Of a stretch of 48,098 bases of DNA, positions 31,107 through 41,240 are shown in pieces; position 1 is the first letter of the stretch, and each line of letters starts with the position of its first letter. The DNA is from Venturia oleaginea (taxonomy: Eukaryota > Ascomycota > Dothideomycetes > Venturiales > Venturiaceae). Below the pieces are notes generated by a model. The model had not been told where the DNA came from, did not search any database, and saw nothing but the letters and a program-made list of their open reading frames with translations. The stretch is taken from NCBI GenBank assembly GCA_013176395.1, contig JABMLP010000053.1, positions 1 to 48,098 on the forward strand, in the 5' to 3' direction. The translations under genes were made by a program, and so were the position numbers.

Positions 31107-34100
31107 ATGGCTGAAACTCAAGCCGGATCCGGCTCTGGATCCTTCAAATTCAAAGACATACCAATACTTCAGGATGGTTATTCTGTTACTATGTGGATTG
31201 AACTGGACACCTATCTTCTCCACCAGGATTTCGAACTTATCCTTGACAATCCCATCTTATCTCCTACCGTCGAAGGCGTCACTACTCGAAACTCTACAAC
31301 CCTAGACTTATCGGTCGTATGGAAGAAATCACAAAGACTTGCTCTCTCCGCCCTTCGCACGCGTCTCGGAACAGAAGCCAAGTCCTGGGTGAAGGATCCT
31401 AAGTTTGACACTGTCAAGAAGCTCTGCGATGAGCTGCTTAAGAGATTCAGACCTCAGGGCGCCGGCACATTCGCAGAACTATGTAGGGAATGGAACAACC
31501 TCTCATATTCGAACTCTCCAGACCTTCTTTCCTACATCGAAGACTTCAGACGTATTATCCGCGCCTTCGACGAACTCAACTCAGACGTCGTGCTTCCAGT
31601 ACCCTTTATCGTCCAACATTACCTAGGTAACCTTGGCCCTGCCTTCGATACCTTTATCAGTACCTTCAATCAGACCGCCAACATCCTCAAGACTGAAAAG
31701 AATGACCCAATCTCCTTCGAAGAAACCGTTCATCGCGTCAGGAACGAGGAGCGTAGTCATCTTAATACCCACTCTACAGTCGCTGCAATGGTCATTCAAC
31801 CCTCCATTCCTTCCCTTCCAACTACCTTTGTGCGAAAAGGCGTGTACAGCGAAGAAGTCATCGGTGATACAGTCAAAATCCACGCATCTTATTGTACCAA
31901 ATGCAACCGCGCATTCCATACCAAGCACGAATGCTTTCACAATCAGAAAGGCAACCAGAATCAACAGAAGAGACCTCGCGCTGATACCGAAGACACCAAG
32001 AAGCCAGATACCAAGAAAGTTACCGCCTTAATGGCTCGAGAGGACTTCCCTTGGACTGACCTTCTTCACCAATGGCTGCTTGACAGCGCCTGCGGCCGTC
32101 ACCTTACCTGGGATCGCTCTGTATTCGTCGAATATCGCGCCCTTCCTCCATCTCAACAGCGTCAATTCAGTGGTCTCTCTGGCTCTACAGCAAAAGTCAT
32201 CGGTACAGGCACAGTCAGACTCTGGGTCACCACTACCAAAGGCTCATTTCGCCCTGTAGACTTTCATGGAGTCGAACATTGCCCTGAGGCAGGTGTTAAT
32301 CTGCTATCCTTTGACCAACTTCTCTCTAAAGGCGTCAACTTCTCAGTTGACACATCAGGCTTCAAAATCTATATCCCAGACAAGTTCACATTCACCACCG
32401 GTCGCGTCAATGGCGTCTTCCCTCTCCATCTTCGCCGTCAACCCGTATCTTTTGCAGCCATCAATTCAGATACATTACAAATCTGGCATGAAAGGCTTGC
32501 ACACATCAGTCCTCCACGCATTCGCGCTCTCGAAAAGATGGTGACAGGAATGGACCTCTCAAGACCTATCGATCGCCAACCTCCATGCGAAGCCTGCATG
32601 CTTGGGAAGATGAAGAGGACACCTCACACTGGTCACATCATGAGAGGCCGCTTCAAACTCGATCTAATCCATTCAGACATCACTGGGCCCTACCCAACGC
32701 GTGGTTTTCGCGGAGAACTATGGGTTGTCAGCTTCATTGATGACTATACTGGCTATTCTGAGGTCCATTTCATGAAGCATAAAGATGAGGTGTTTGCTCT
32801 CTTCCAGCAATTCAAGCTCACCCACGAGACTGCTACTATGCGAATTCATTTCTACCAGACTGACAATGGAGGAGAATACGTTAAATCAGCAGATGAAGCC
32901 GTACTTCTCTCTCAGGGAATCACTCACCACTGCACGACTCCATACAATCCTGAGCAGAATCCTCGATCCGAGCGCTTCAACGGCGTCATCTCGTCAATGG
33001 CAAACCCTATGATGATTGCCTCACAACTTCCTACCAAGTACTGGCCTCTCGCATATGCCTACGCCAACTTTGTACGCGTCTTAGGACCCCATCCCAGCCT
33101 TACAATGACCATCTTTGAGGCCTGGACCTCCATTGCTCCCTCAGTCTCCAATATGCTCATCTTTGGTAGCAACGGCTGGGCCATCACAAGGAAGACCAAA
33201 GGCTTCAAAGATCGCTCCCTAGCAGGCAAATTCGTTGGCTTCGATGGCCACAGCATCTACAAAGTCTTGCTCGAAAATGGTCGCATCATTCGTACATCAA
33301 CCTTTCACGCCGACGAATCCATCAAGCGCCGCCAACCTATCACTTATCATCATCAACTCCCCATCTCAACCACACCCATTGACCAACCTGGTCATCTCTC
33401 TCACTCACCAACCCCTCAACGCGTTGAGCCACCAGCTCGCGAAGAGGCTACTCTCCCAGATTCCGAAAACTCTGACTCCTCTAACCTCTCTGACCCTCCA
33501 TCAGTGATGGGTGACGCGCCACCACGAGAATCCCACTCCGTCGCGGTGAGAACACGTCGCCCAGATCGCCCAAGCAAGAGAGCCCGTGAGGCTGCAGGCC
33601 TTAACTCATTTATTGGCCTGTACAGCGTCCACAAAGCCACAGAAATTGCGAAGCTCATTGATGAATATAAGCCTACCCACGATCGCGAACCTATTGTTCT
33701 TACTGAGGAGCAAGCAGCCCTCGCCTTTCACGCCAATATCGCCAAATCTTCTGCCTACTGCCTCCTCTCCTTCCTAAGCCTCGCAGCCTCTACTGAGCCA
33801 TTCGAGCCTACAACATACAACCAAGCCATGTCATCACCTTATGCTCCTCAATGGCTCAAGGCGATGAAGGAGGAGATGCATTCAATAGATGACAACAACG
33901 TCTGGACACTCACAACACTCCCAGAGGGCGCAAGGCCACTGACGGGTAAGTGGATGTTCAAATTGAAGCGCGGTGCCGACGGTACTGTGCTGAGATTTAA
34001 GGCAAGATACGTGGTGAGAGGTTTCGAGCAGGAATTCGGCATTAACTTCCATGATACCTTTGCCTCTGTGGTAAAGCCGATGGCATACAAAGCTCTCTTT

Positions 34101-35357
34101 GCTATTGCTGCCTCCCTTGACTGGGAGATTGAGCAGATGGACGTCAAAACTGCCTTTCTCTATGGCGAGGTTGATGAAACTATCTTCGTTTGTCAACCTC
34201 GTGGCTTCGAGGTTGGTGATGACTACTGTCGGCTCAATCGTGCATTATACGGCCTCAAGCAGGCACCTAGGGTTTGGTATGAAACTCTATCCGCATTCCT
34301 TGTCTCTCTCGGGTTCTCAATGCTAGATAGTGACTTCAGTGTCTTCCACAAAGGACAGCTGTTCGTCGCTATCTATGTTGACGATCTTCTGCTTGTTGGG
34401 CCCGATATGAACGAGATCAATCTTCTGAAAGATGCCTTGCACAAGCGCTTTCAGATGACTGACCTAGGGCCGGCAAAGTTCTATCTCGGCATGGCACTTC
34501 AGAGGGATCGTCAGAATCGCTCAATTGCAATTAACCAAACTGCATACATCACGAAGATTCTCGAGGATCATGCCTTCTCCGATTGTTATCCCAAACCCAT
34601 TCCAATCAACCCATCTTGCCGCCCTGAACCCGCCAAAGAAGACTACCGTGCAGACCCTCAGTTCAGAACTAAATATCAATCCGCTGTCGGGTCACTCATG
34701 TATGCAATGCTCGGTACCCGGCCTGATATTGCCTTTGCAGTCTCTCTCGTCAGTCGCTTTGCGGCCAATCCAACCATCGCACATTGGTCCTTGGTGGAAG
34801 ACATCTTTCGCTACCTCAAAGGTACCATCTCTGCCTCACTCGTCTACAAAGGTGAACTCAAAAACCTGGTAGGCTTCACTGACTCTGACTGGGCTGGCGA
34901 CGTCGGTACAAGGCGATCAACATCTGGATATCTTTTCAACATCGGCAGTGGAGCAATTAGCTGGTCATCCAAACGACAAGCTACAGTGTCACTCTCCACT
35001 TGTGAGGCCGAATACATTGGTCAAACGAATGCAGCAAAAGAGGCCATTTGGCTGCAGCGACTACTTCACGAGATCAACCCCGAATTCGGTCCTACCACTA
35101 CAGTCATCTATGCTGACAATCAAGGCGCCATTGCTCTCGCCAAGAACCCACAATCACACGGCCGCAACAAGGCTATGGACGCAAAGCATCACTGGATTCG
35201 AGAGAAGGTCGCCAAAGGTTCCATCATTCTCAAGTACATACGGACTGCAAAGATGGTCGCCGACGGCCTCACCAAAGGCCTGCCAAGGCCCACATTCGAA
35301 AACTTCAGGGCCGCCCTGGGCATCATGATTGACGCGATTCCATGGCCCTCATTCTGA
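31107..35357 (+). CDS. copia-2 Gag-Pol polyprotein, 1416 aa, intact
   Basis: A single frame from ATG to TGA. Gag occupies about residues 1-310 with a zinc knuckle C-x2-C-x4-H-x4-C (near residue 265). The protease motif LLDSACG is near residue 325. The integrase has a HHCC region (HERLAH ... CEAC), then D, D, E in HSDITGP, TDNGGEY and NPRSERFNG (residues 450-635). The reverse transcriptase starts near residue 930 (KWMFKLKR, MDVKTAF, ALYGLKQAPRVW, and the YVDD catalytic box near residue 1091). RNase H follows, with SDWAGD, CEAEY and YADNQGA (1255-1390). Gag and Pol share one frame with no visible frameshift, so the Gag:Pol ratio must be set some other way. All key residues look intact. Confidence 0.95.
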   Translation: MAETQAGSGSGSFKFKDIPILQDGYSVTMWIELDTYLLHQDFELILDNPILSPTVEGVTTRNSTTLDLSVVWKKSQRLALSALRTRLGTEAKSWVKDPKFDTVKKLCDELLKRFRPQGAGTFAELCREWNNLSYSNSPDLLSYIEDFRRIIRAFDELNSDVVLPVPFIVQHYLGNLGPAFDTFISTFNQTANILKTEKNDPISFEETVHRVRNEERSHLNTHSTVAAMVIQPSIPSLPTTFVRKGVYSEEVIGDTVKIHASYCTKCNRAFHTKHECFHNQKGNQNQQKRPRADTEDTKKPDTKKVTALMAREDFPWTDLLHQWLLDSACGRHLTWDRSVFVEYRALPPSQQRQFSGLSGSTAKVIGTGTVRLWVTTTKGSFRPVDFHGVEHCPEAGVNLLSFDQLLSKGVNFSVDTSGFKIYIPDKFTFTTGRVNGVFPLHLRRQPVSFAAINSDTLQIWHERLAHISPPRIRALEKMVTGMDLSRPIDRQPPCEACMLGKMKRTPHTGHIMRGRFKLDLIHSDITGPYPTRGFRGELWVVSFIDDYTGYSEVHFMKHKDEVFALFQQFKLTHETATMRIHFYQTDNGGEYVKSADEAVLLSQGITHHCTTPYNPEQNPRSERFNGVISSMANPMMIASQLPTKYWPLAYAYANFVRVLGPHPSLTMTIFEAWTSIAPSVSNMLIFGSNGWAITRKTKGFKDRSLAGKFVGFDGHSIYKVLLENGRIIRTSTFHADESIKRRQPITYHHQLPISTTPIDQPGHLSHSPTPQRVEPPAREEATLPDSENSDSSNLSDPPSVMGDAPPRESHSVAVRTRRPDRPSKRAREAAGLNSFIGLYSVHKATEIAKLIDEYKPTHDREPIVLTEEQAALAFHANIAKSSAYCLLSFLSLAASTEPFEPTTYNQAMSSPYAPQWLKAMKEEMHSIDDNNVWTLTTLPEGARPLTGKWMFKLKRGADGTVLRFKARYVVRGFEQEFGINFHDTFASVVKPMAYKALFAIAASLDWEIEQMDVKTAFLYGEVDETIFVCQPRGFEVGDDYCRLNRALYGLKQAPRVWYETLSAFLVSLGFSMLDSDFSVFHKGQLFVAIYVDDLLLVGPDMNEINLLKDALHKRFQMTDLGPAKFYLGMALQRDRQNRSIAINQTAYITKILEDHAFSDCYPKPIPINPSCRPEPAKEDYRADPQFRTKYQSAVGSLMYAMLGTRPDIAFAVSLVSRFAANPTIAHWSLVEDIFRYLKGTISASLVYKGELKNLVGFTDSDWAGDVGTRRSTSGYLFNIGSGAISWSSKRQATVSLSTCEAEYIGQTNAAKEAIWLQRLLHEINPEFGPTTTVIYADNQGAIALAKNPQSHGRNKAMDAKHHWIREKVAKGSIILKYIRTAKMVADGLTKGLPRPTFENFRAALGIMIDAIPWPSF

Positions 35358-35657
35358 GTCGACTGGCGGCACTTTCTGATCATTATATTATCTCAATGTG
35401 GTTAGCCTGCTGGCGGTCTCAATCTCTCTCCTCTATGTCTGCTGGCATTCTCCTTGGTCTTTCAGGATCTTTCAATGGATTTAATGTCAAATGAACTCAT
35501 TTCATTCACCTCATTTGTACTAGCTTGAACACGAGCCCCTCAATCGTGTATATATATGGGCATGCCCACGATCATCAATTCAGACTTCAGTCTGCTTCAT
35601 CTACCTTTTGACATTTAACTCATTTGCACGATCTTATTCTGTCTCAAGCAGGGGGAC
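35358..35657 (+). other. copia-2 3' untranslated region and polypurine tract
   Basis: Contains segment 'A' (about 35382-35484), which recurs inverted at 35880-35981, then a solo LTR of the element's own family, then a stretch ending in AAGCAGGGGGAC that serves as polypurine tract just before the 3' LTR. Confidence 0.75.
35485..35613 (+). mobile_element. solo LTR of copia-2 family inside the copia-2 3' UTR
   Basis: A complete 129-bp LTR flanked by perfect TTTAA (35480-35484; 35614-35618), meaning the element was inserted into by its own kind. Confidence 0.9.
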
Positions 35658-35750
35658 TGTCAAATGAACTCATTTTCATTCACCTCATTTGTACTAGCTT
35701 GAACACGAGCCCCTCAATCGTGTATATATATGGGCATGCCCACGATCATC
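35658..35750 (+). repeat. 3' LTR of copia-2, truncated
   Basis: Matches the first 93 bp of the LTR, with one extra T in the TTTTCATT run. It ends at ...GATCATC, where an inverted LTR begins. Confidence 0.9.
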
Positions 35751-35879
35751 TGTCAAAAGGTAGATGAAGCAGACTAAAGTCTGAATTGATGATCGTGGGC
35801 ATGCCCATATATATACACGATTGAGGGGCTCGTGTTCAAGCTAGTACAAATGAGGTGAATGAAATGAGTTCATTTGACA
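35751..35879 (-). repeat. inverted full-length copia-2 LTR
   Basis: The reverse complement of the 129-bp LTR, head-on to the truncated 3' LTR. It creates a large palindrome around 35740-35800 with a 36-bp loop. Confidence 0.93.
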
Positions 35880-35981
35880 TTAAATCCATTGAAAGATCCT
35901 GAAAGATCAAGGAGAATGCCAGCAGACACAGAGGAGAGAGATTGAGACCGCCAGCAGGCTAACCACATTGAGATAATATAA
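35880..35981 (-). repeat. inverted copy of the copia-2 3' UTR segment A
   Basis: The reverse complement of about 35382-35484, nearly identical. 35385-35613 and 35751-35979 are therefore inverted duplicates of one 'segment A plus LTR' unit. Confidence 0.9.
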
Positions 35982-36264
35982 CGGTTAATTGCCGTATGAA
36001 CACATACATCAAAAAATCTAGCCAACACATACATCCAATTGCTAGGACATACATTGAAAACTGCGCATACATTCGCATACATTCTAGACTGTAAATGTAT
36101 GTATTAGCAATAAATTTTGTCTATGAATTTGACCCACCTTTTGATGGCGACAACGTCGCAGTCGCAGTAAGCATACGCGCTATACCGCATGTAAATAGTA
36201 TATAGAAGGCTTTTATTGCATTTTTGAGCAATTCAGAGTCAGCTGATATCGTATTTACTAAACT
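35982..36264. other. spacer with repeated CATACAT motifs
   Basis: 36000-36110 contains about seven (A/G)CATACAT motifs, and no gene is seen. It abuts the chromovirus 3' LTR. Confidence 0.5.
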
Positions 36265-36276
36265 TGTTACGCAGAG
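36265..36276 (-). repeat. outer end of the chromovirus 3' LTR
   Basis: TGTTACGCAGAG is the reverse complement of the last 12 bp of this LTR family (as in the solo LTR ending at 9967). The rest continues at 41956. Confidence 0.9.
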
Positions 36277-36513
36277 TCTATCTCCATCTCGCCACGCCTT
36301 CGGATCACGGTCATCTGGCACGTTTTATCTGTTGATTGGCCGGACGCAGGCCAGGGCACGTGAATTTTCATTGTGAGCGAGCAAGCCATTGAGCCCTGAG
36401 CCATACAGGCTTCCTCAGCCACACGGGGCTTCAGCCACGGGGTAGGTCTCAGGATGGCATGCCCACGGCTCAATTGCTTCTCGATTGAAGGCAAATGAGG
36501 TGCCCTACTGCCC
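36277..36513 (-). repeat. split direct repeat B2
   Basis: 237 bp, TCTATCTCCATCTCGCC ... CTACTGCCC on the plus strand. It appears identical to B1 at 36671-36907. Confidence 0.93.
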
Positions 36514-36553
36514 GCACGTATAAGACGTTGACTACAGGGTGTAGGCGGGTGGG

Positions 36554-36670
36554 AATCTAGATACAAGACGAGCCTCAGAGGGCTCAGAAGTCGTGCGATA
36601 TGCGAGATCGCCATGTTGTTGTTGTCGCTTGGTCGGACGAGGCCCTTGCTCCACCAGATAGACACTAGCA
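36554..36670 (-). repeat. split direct repeat A2
   Basis: 117 bp, AATCTAGATACAAGACG ... GACACTAGCA on the plus strand. It matches A1 at 41839-41955. Confidence 0.93.
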
Positions 36671-36907
36671 TCTATCTCCATCTCGCCACGCCTTCGGATC
36701 ACGGTCATCTGGCACGTTTTATCTGTTGATTGGCCGGACGCAGGCCAGGGCACGTGAATTTTCATTGTGAGCGAGCAAGCCATTGAGCCCTGAGCCATAC
36801 AGGCTTCCTCAGCCACACGGGGCTTCAGCCACGGGGTAGGTCTCAGGATGGCATGCCCACGGCTCAATTGCTTCTCGATTGAAGGCAAATGAGGTGCCCT
36901 ACTGCCC
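36671..36907 (-). repeat. split direct repeat B1
   Basis: 237 bp copy of B2, directly abutting A2. The join forms the presumed circle junction. Confidence 0.93.
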
Positions 36908-37063
36908 AGAAGCGAAGCGCCTGCGGCCCAGACAAACAAGAAGGAAACGAGGTGGGATAGGAGGCGAGTCTGTACGACATACTCGGTCCGGGGTAGAGGC
37001 GAGAAACACAGCGGTGTAGCGAAGCAGAGTATAGCTTTTGGCGATCGGGTGAACACAACGGTG

Positions 37064-38222
37064 TTATATCAGGAACAGGCGACTGATTGCAAGCTGCTGT
37101 TCGAACGAACGGGATATGTAACGGAGGAAAGCTTCGGAGGACCATCGACCCGCTGCCTTAAGCTCGAGCTCAGGCACTCCCTTCGCAGCTGCGTCCGTAG
37201 CAGCACCCCTGCGGAAGGAATGGCCTGTGTAGGACTTGTCGTCCAGCGAGGAGATAATACCAGTAGCGAGGAGGCGTCGGCGTAGTTGCATGTGTACAGC
37301 AGCGGCCGAACAATGCCCTTTGCCGATGTCGAAGAGAGGCGCCGAAAGCGGCTTCGGATCGTGCCTGAAAAGTCTTACCAGGGCGGCTACTGCACAGGTA
37401 GGTTTTCCCGTTGCGGCGATGGAGATGGGAACGCCCTGATTAGCGTAATCGGTCTTGCTACGCTTCAGGAAAATAGAGACCCCGTAAGGCTGATGGCTAG
37501 GCGTATGACGATGGAAGGCGATATCGCTCCGTAAGACGTGAGTATAGGAGAACAGCGGGTGCTCCCTATCTCTTCTAGTGTAAGCCAGCTCGCCAAGGCG
37601 GAAGAAACCAGCATAGGCCACCTTGAAGAGAGTGTCGAGATTGAGGTCGGCTCCGGTGGTCGGTTCCACAGCCGTCAGTCCCTCAAGGATGCGTACAGTA
37701 ATAGGGAGCCTATTCTTGCGCTTCGGAGGCCTGAGGTTGAGAGCCCCCTGTCTTGCGCGTAGGAGCATCGGATCAGCGAACGCGCTGATAGGGTATCCCA
37801 GGTCGATATGCTTTGAACGTACTACGGAGAGGTAGCTGGCCGCTGTAGCGCCGGAAATGATGCCTTTCGCTCCTCCAGTAATGACACGCCTTGCCATCCA
37901 TTCGCCGAGATTGAGGGGTTCTGCGGGATAGTCTACACAGCCCTCCAGCGTACAGAACCTCTCCCAGCTCTTGATACCCGCGCCGTACGTGTTGCGCGTG
38001 TTCTGGGCCAAGCCGTACCATAAGAGGGTAATATACTCATCAGAGAGGCCAAGGTTTCGCTCGCGAAGGGTACGGAGGAAGAACCTATGAACTGTAGGGA
38101 GGAGCTCGCTATCGTAGGAAGTATACTCGAGGCTAGGTGCTGGACGAAGCACGTTAGCAAGCTTTGTACGAGTACCGGAGTCCGACCAGGGTATCTGCCG
38201 AACGTCGGCGATAGCAGAGTAG
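37064..38222 (-). CDS. Ngaro tyrosine recombinase (integrase)
   Basis: Integrates the circular DNA intermediate by site-specific-type recombination. The open frame runs from a stop near 38223 to 37064 (about 385 codons). A GTG at 38152 is the only listed start and no in-frame ATG precedes the conserved region, so the start is uncertain. The C-terminal catalytic domain shows Arg in GFFRLGEL, HxxR in GHSFRRG, Trp in AGRWSS and the nucleophile Tyr in FLRYISRS. The N-terminal SAM-like DNA-binding part (about residues 50-150) precedes it. No internal stop was seen. Confidence 0.85.
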
Positions 38223-38317
38223 CATGGCGCTTAAGCCGATGAGCCTGCAAAGAACGGCTGCCACGAACAGCGCGCCAAGCCCAAAGTTGCAATCCCCGGG
38301 ATAGCAAGAATTCAACG

Positions 38318-39760
38318 GAACTGTAAGGACGATAGCGGAGAGCCCCATCGGAGGCAGAGCCAGACGATACGATCGAAACTAGACTCGCGAGGGCGTCGGC
38401 CAGATGTACCTATAGAGATGGTCCCCAACGGAGGAATGCAACGGCAACGGCAACGGCCTCCATCTCTTAGGGTTGATAAACGCCGAACGATCGGACGGCT
38501 CAACAATAGTTCAACGGAACTGTAAGATCGAAAGCGGTGAGCCCCATCGGAGGCAGAGCCAGACGATACGATCGAAACTAGACTCGCGAGGGCGTCGGCC
38601 AGATGTACCTATAGAGATGGTCCCCAACGGAGGAATGCAACGGCAACGGCAACGGCCTCCATCTCTTAGGGTTGATAAACGCCGAACGATCGGACGGCTC
38701 AACAATAGTTCAACGGAACTGTAAGATCGAAAGCGGTGAGCCCCATCGGAGGCAGAGCCAGACGATACGATCGAAACTAGACTCGCGAGAGCGTCGGCCA
38801 GATGTACCTATAGAGATGGTCCCCAACGGAGGAATGCAACGGCAACGGCAACGGCCTCCATCTCTTTTGGGTTGATAAACGCCGAACGATCGGACGGTTC
38901 AACAATAGTTCAGCGGAACTGTGAGATCGAAAACGGTGAGCCCCATCGGAGGCAGAGCTAGACGATACGATCGAAACTAGACTCGAGAGAGGGCGTCGGC
39001 CGGATGTACCTATAGAGATGGTCCCCAACGGAGGAATGCAACGGCAACGGCAACGGCCTCCATCTCTTTAGGGTTGATAAACGCCGAACGATCGGACAAT
39101 TCACCAATAGTTCAGCGGAACTGTGAGATCGAAAACGGTGAGCCCCATCGGAGGCAGAGCTAGACGATACGATCGAAACTCGACTCGCGAGGGCGTCGGC
39201 CAGATGTACCTATAGAGATGGTCCCCAACGGAGGAATGCAACGGCAACGGCAACGGCCTCCATCTCTTTAGGGTTGATAAACGCCGAACGATCGGACGGT
39301 TCACCAATAGTTCAGCGGAACTGTGAGATCGAAAACGGTGAGCCCCATCGGAGGCAGAGCTAGACGATACGATCGAAACTAGACTCGCGAGGGCGTCAGC
39401 CAGATGTACCTATAGAGATGGTCCCCAACGGAGGAATGCAACGGCAACGGCAACGGCCTCCATCTCTTTAGGGTTGATAAACGCCGAACGATCGGACGGT
39501 TCACCAATAGTTCAGCGGAACTGAGATCGAAAAAAAGGTGAGCCCCATCGGAGGCAGCTAGACGATACGATCGAAAACTAGACTCGAGAGAGGGCGTCGG
39601 CCGGATATGCCTATAGAGATGGTCCCCAACGGAGGAATGCAACGGCAACGGCAACGGCCTCCATCTCTTTAGGGTTAATAAAGGCCGAACGATCGGACGG
39701 TTCAACAATAGTTCAGCGGAACTGTGAGATCGAAAGCGGTGAGCCCCATTGGGGGCAGAG
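38318..39760 (-). repeat. tandem array of ~200-bp units derived from the element's own RNase H region
   Basis: The landmark GAGCCCC recurs at 38340, 38539, 38738, 38938, 39140, 39340, 39540 and 39741, so the period is 199-202 bp. Each unit joins two pieces of the adjacent pol gene: the 3' end of the ORF (as in 39713-39790) and an RNase H stretch (as in 39984-40072). The ~180 bp that separate them in the gene are deleted. Spurious short ORFs recur once per unit. Units at the 38.4-38.8 kb end are most alike, and those nearer pol carry more differences. Confidence 0.93.
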
Positions 39761-41240
39761 CCAGGCGATACGATCAAACTGGACTCGAGAGAGGGCATCG
39801 GCCAGGCCGTTAGCCGTAGATGGAAGCCAGCGGGCTTCGATAACAATATCGCAGGCAGCGGCCTGAGTAACAATAGTGCGGAGATGGGTGTTGCTCTCAC
39901 CACGAACAGCCTCCTTCGTCAACCCGGCCACGGCCGTAGAGTTGTCACAGTGGATAACGACCCGATTATGTGCCCAGAGAGACGGTCCCCAACGGAGGAA
40001 TGCGACGGCAACAGCCTCCATCTCCTTAGGGTTGATAAACGCCGAACGATTGGACGGTTCAGCAATAAAAGCATGCTCGATTGCGATACTATTGGTGTAA
40101 TCCCCCCAAGAGACATCGGTCTCAGAGGACTCGAAAAAGAAGCCGCCGAGGCTTTGTTGTCCGGAGGCATCAGTGAAAAGGTGGAAACAACGGCGCTTTC
40201 GATAATCGAAGAAGTAGACCCCGTTGGTTAGCTCGAGCGCATGGAGCCACCAGAGAAGGTCGTCTCGTACACCGCTAGTCAGGGCTCGGCGAAAGTGCCG
40301 ATTGACTTCTCCGTATGCTCCGCTCAGGTAGTCCCAGATCGATCGAGTGTAAACCCGGCCAAGGCGGATGACGGCACTGGCCCAACTGAGCCGCCCGGCG
40401 AGGGACTTCGTATCCCGGAGCCGCGGCCTTGTCTCGGAGAGGTGATCACGGATAGCCTGGATCAAAGAATCTCTCTTCTCGTCGGAGAGACGCAGTTCCA
40501 AGCGTACCGTATCAACCAGAAGACCTAATATCTCGACGGCCGTGCCGACCACGTCTTTGGCATCCTTGCGAGGAATCCCAAGTCGATCGGTGGTCTTGAT
40601 CCAGAGTTCCGAAACGCGGTCCGAAATTTCTTGAGACGTACACACAAACATAAAATCATCAAGGTAGTGCTCGATCGCGGTAGGGATACTGCGCGTGCCG
40701 GCCTGCTCGTCGAGAGCCCAATGGAGACCTTCCGCAAAGAGATTGAAGATAAATGGCGCAGTCCTGAGACCGAAAGGGAGGCAGAGTTCTTGATAATTGA
40801 CGCCGTTGAGGCAAAACCCAAGATACCGGGACGAAATGAGATCCACAGGGATGTTGCGAAAAGCGTGCGCAATGTCGCGTTTCATCAGAAGACAGCCCCG
40901 GCCTGTACGAAGGACGTGCTGAACAATTCTGTCGACTCTGGTGTACTGTAGCTTGCCAAACACGCGTGGAATGGCGTCGTTGACTGAAGTTTGGGGCGGC
41001 CAAGAGAGGTCGTGGATCCGGCGTAAGGTTCCGTCTTGTTTTGGGACCATCCCAAGAGGAGCGATAAACAGGCCCGGGTCTGTAGAGATAGCCAATCGGC
41101 CGGCGGCCAGCTCCTTCGCAACGTAGCCCGTAGCTTCGGCTGCGGTCGCCTCGTCGGAGAAGTAGTTGTTCGAAACGCCGCGTACGCGAATCGTATGAGG
41201 CTCGCGGATCCCGATGGAGGCGCCGTACGTGAGTCCGTAC
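39713..41240 (-). CDS. Ngaro reverse transcriptase and RNase H
   Basis: Copies element RNA to DNA. The frame is open from about 41240 to 39713; the listed start at 41095 (TTG) is not convincing and no ATG is apparent, so expression as a frameshift or readthrough fusion with Gag is likely. RT motifs are the fingers region (MVPKQDGTLRRIHDLS), DIAHAFRNIP, LPFGLRTAPF, and YLDD at the catalytic site (about 40655). RNase H has FTDASG, the INPKEMEAVAVAF Glu motif, CDNSTAV, and a C-terminal WLPSTANGLADALSR. All catalytic residues are present. Confidence 0.88.

Larger units (their letters stand above)
30400..35750 (+). mobile_element. Ty1/copia retrotransposon 'copia-2', coding region intact
   Basis: Its layout is a 129-bp 5' LTR (30400-30528), half-tRNA-Met primer site, a 560-bp leader with a triple 73-bp repeat, one Gag-Pol ORF, a 3' untranslated region holding a same-family solo LTR, a purine tract (near 35646-35657), and a 3' LTR that stops 36 bp short at 35750 and is followed by an inverted LTR. 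An intact ORF and near-identical LTRs point to recent activity. Confidence 0.9.

Noticed and set aside
30358..35981. The inverted copia-2 LTR ends as terminal inverted repeats of a DNA transposon
   Set aside because: The region between is a complete copia element with direct LTRs and primer site, and the inverted pieces are fragments of the same LTR.
38318..39760. A family of small repeated genes (several near-identical 60-80-codon ORFs)
   Set aside because: They recur once per 200-bp tandem unit on both strands and derive from the pol gene; none is a real gene.
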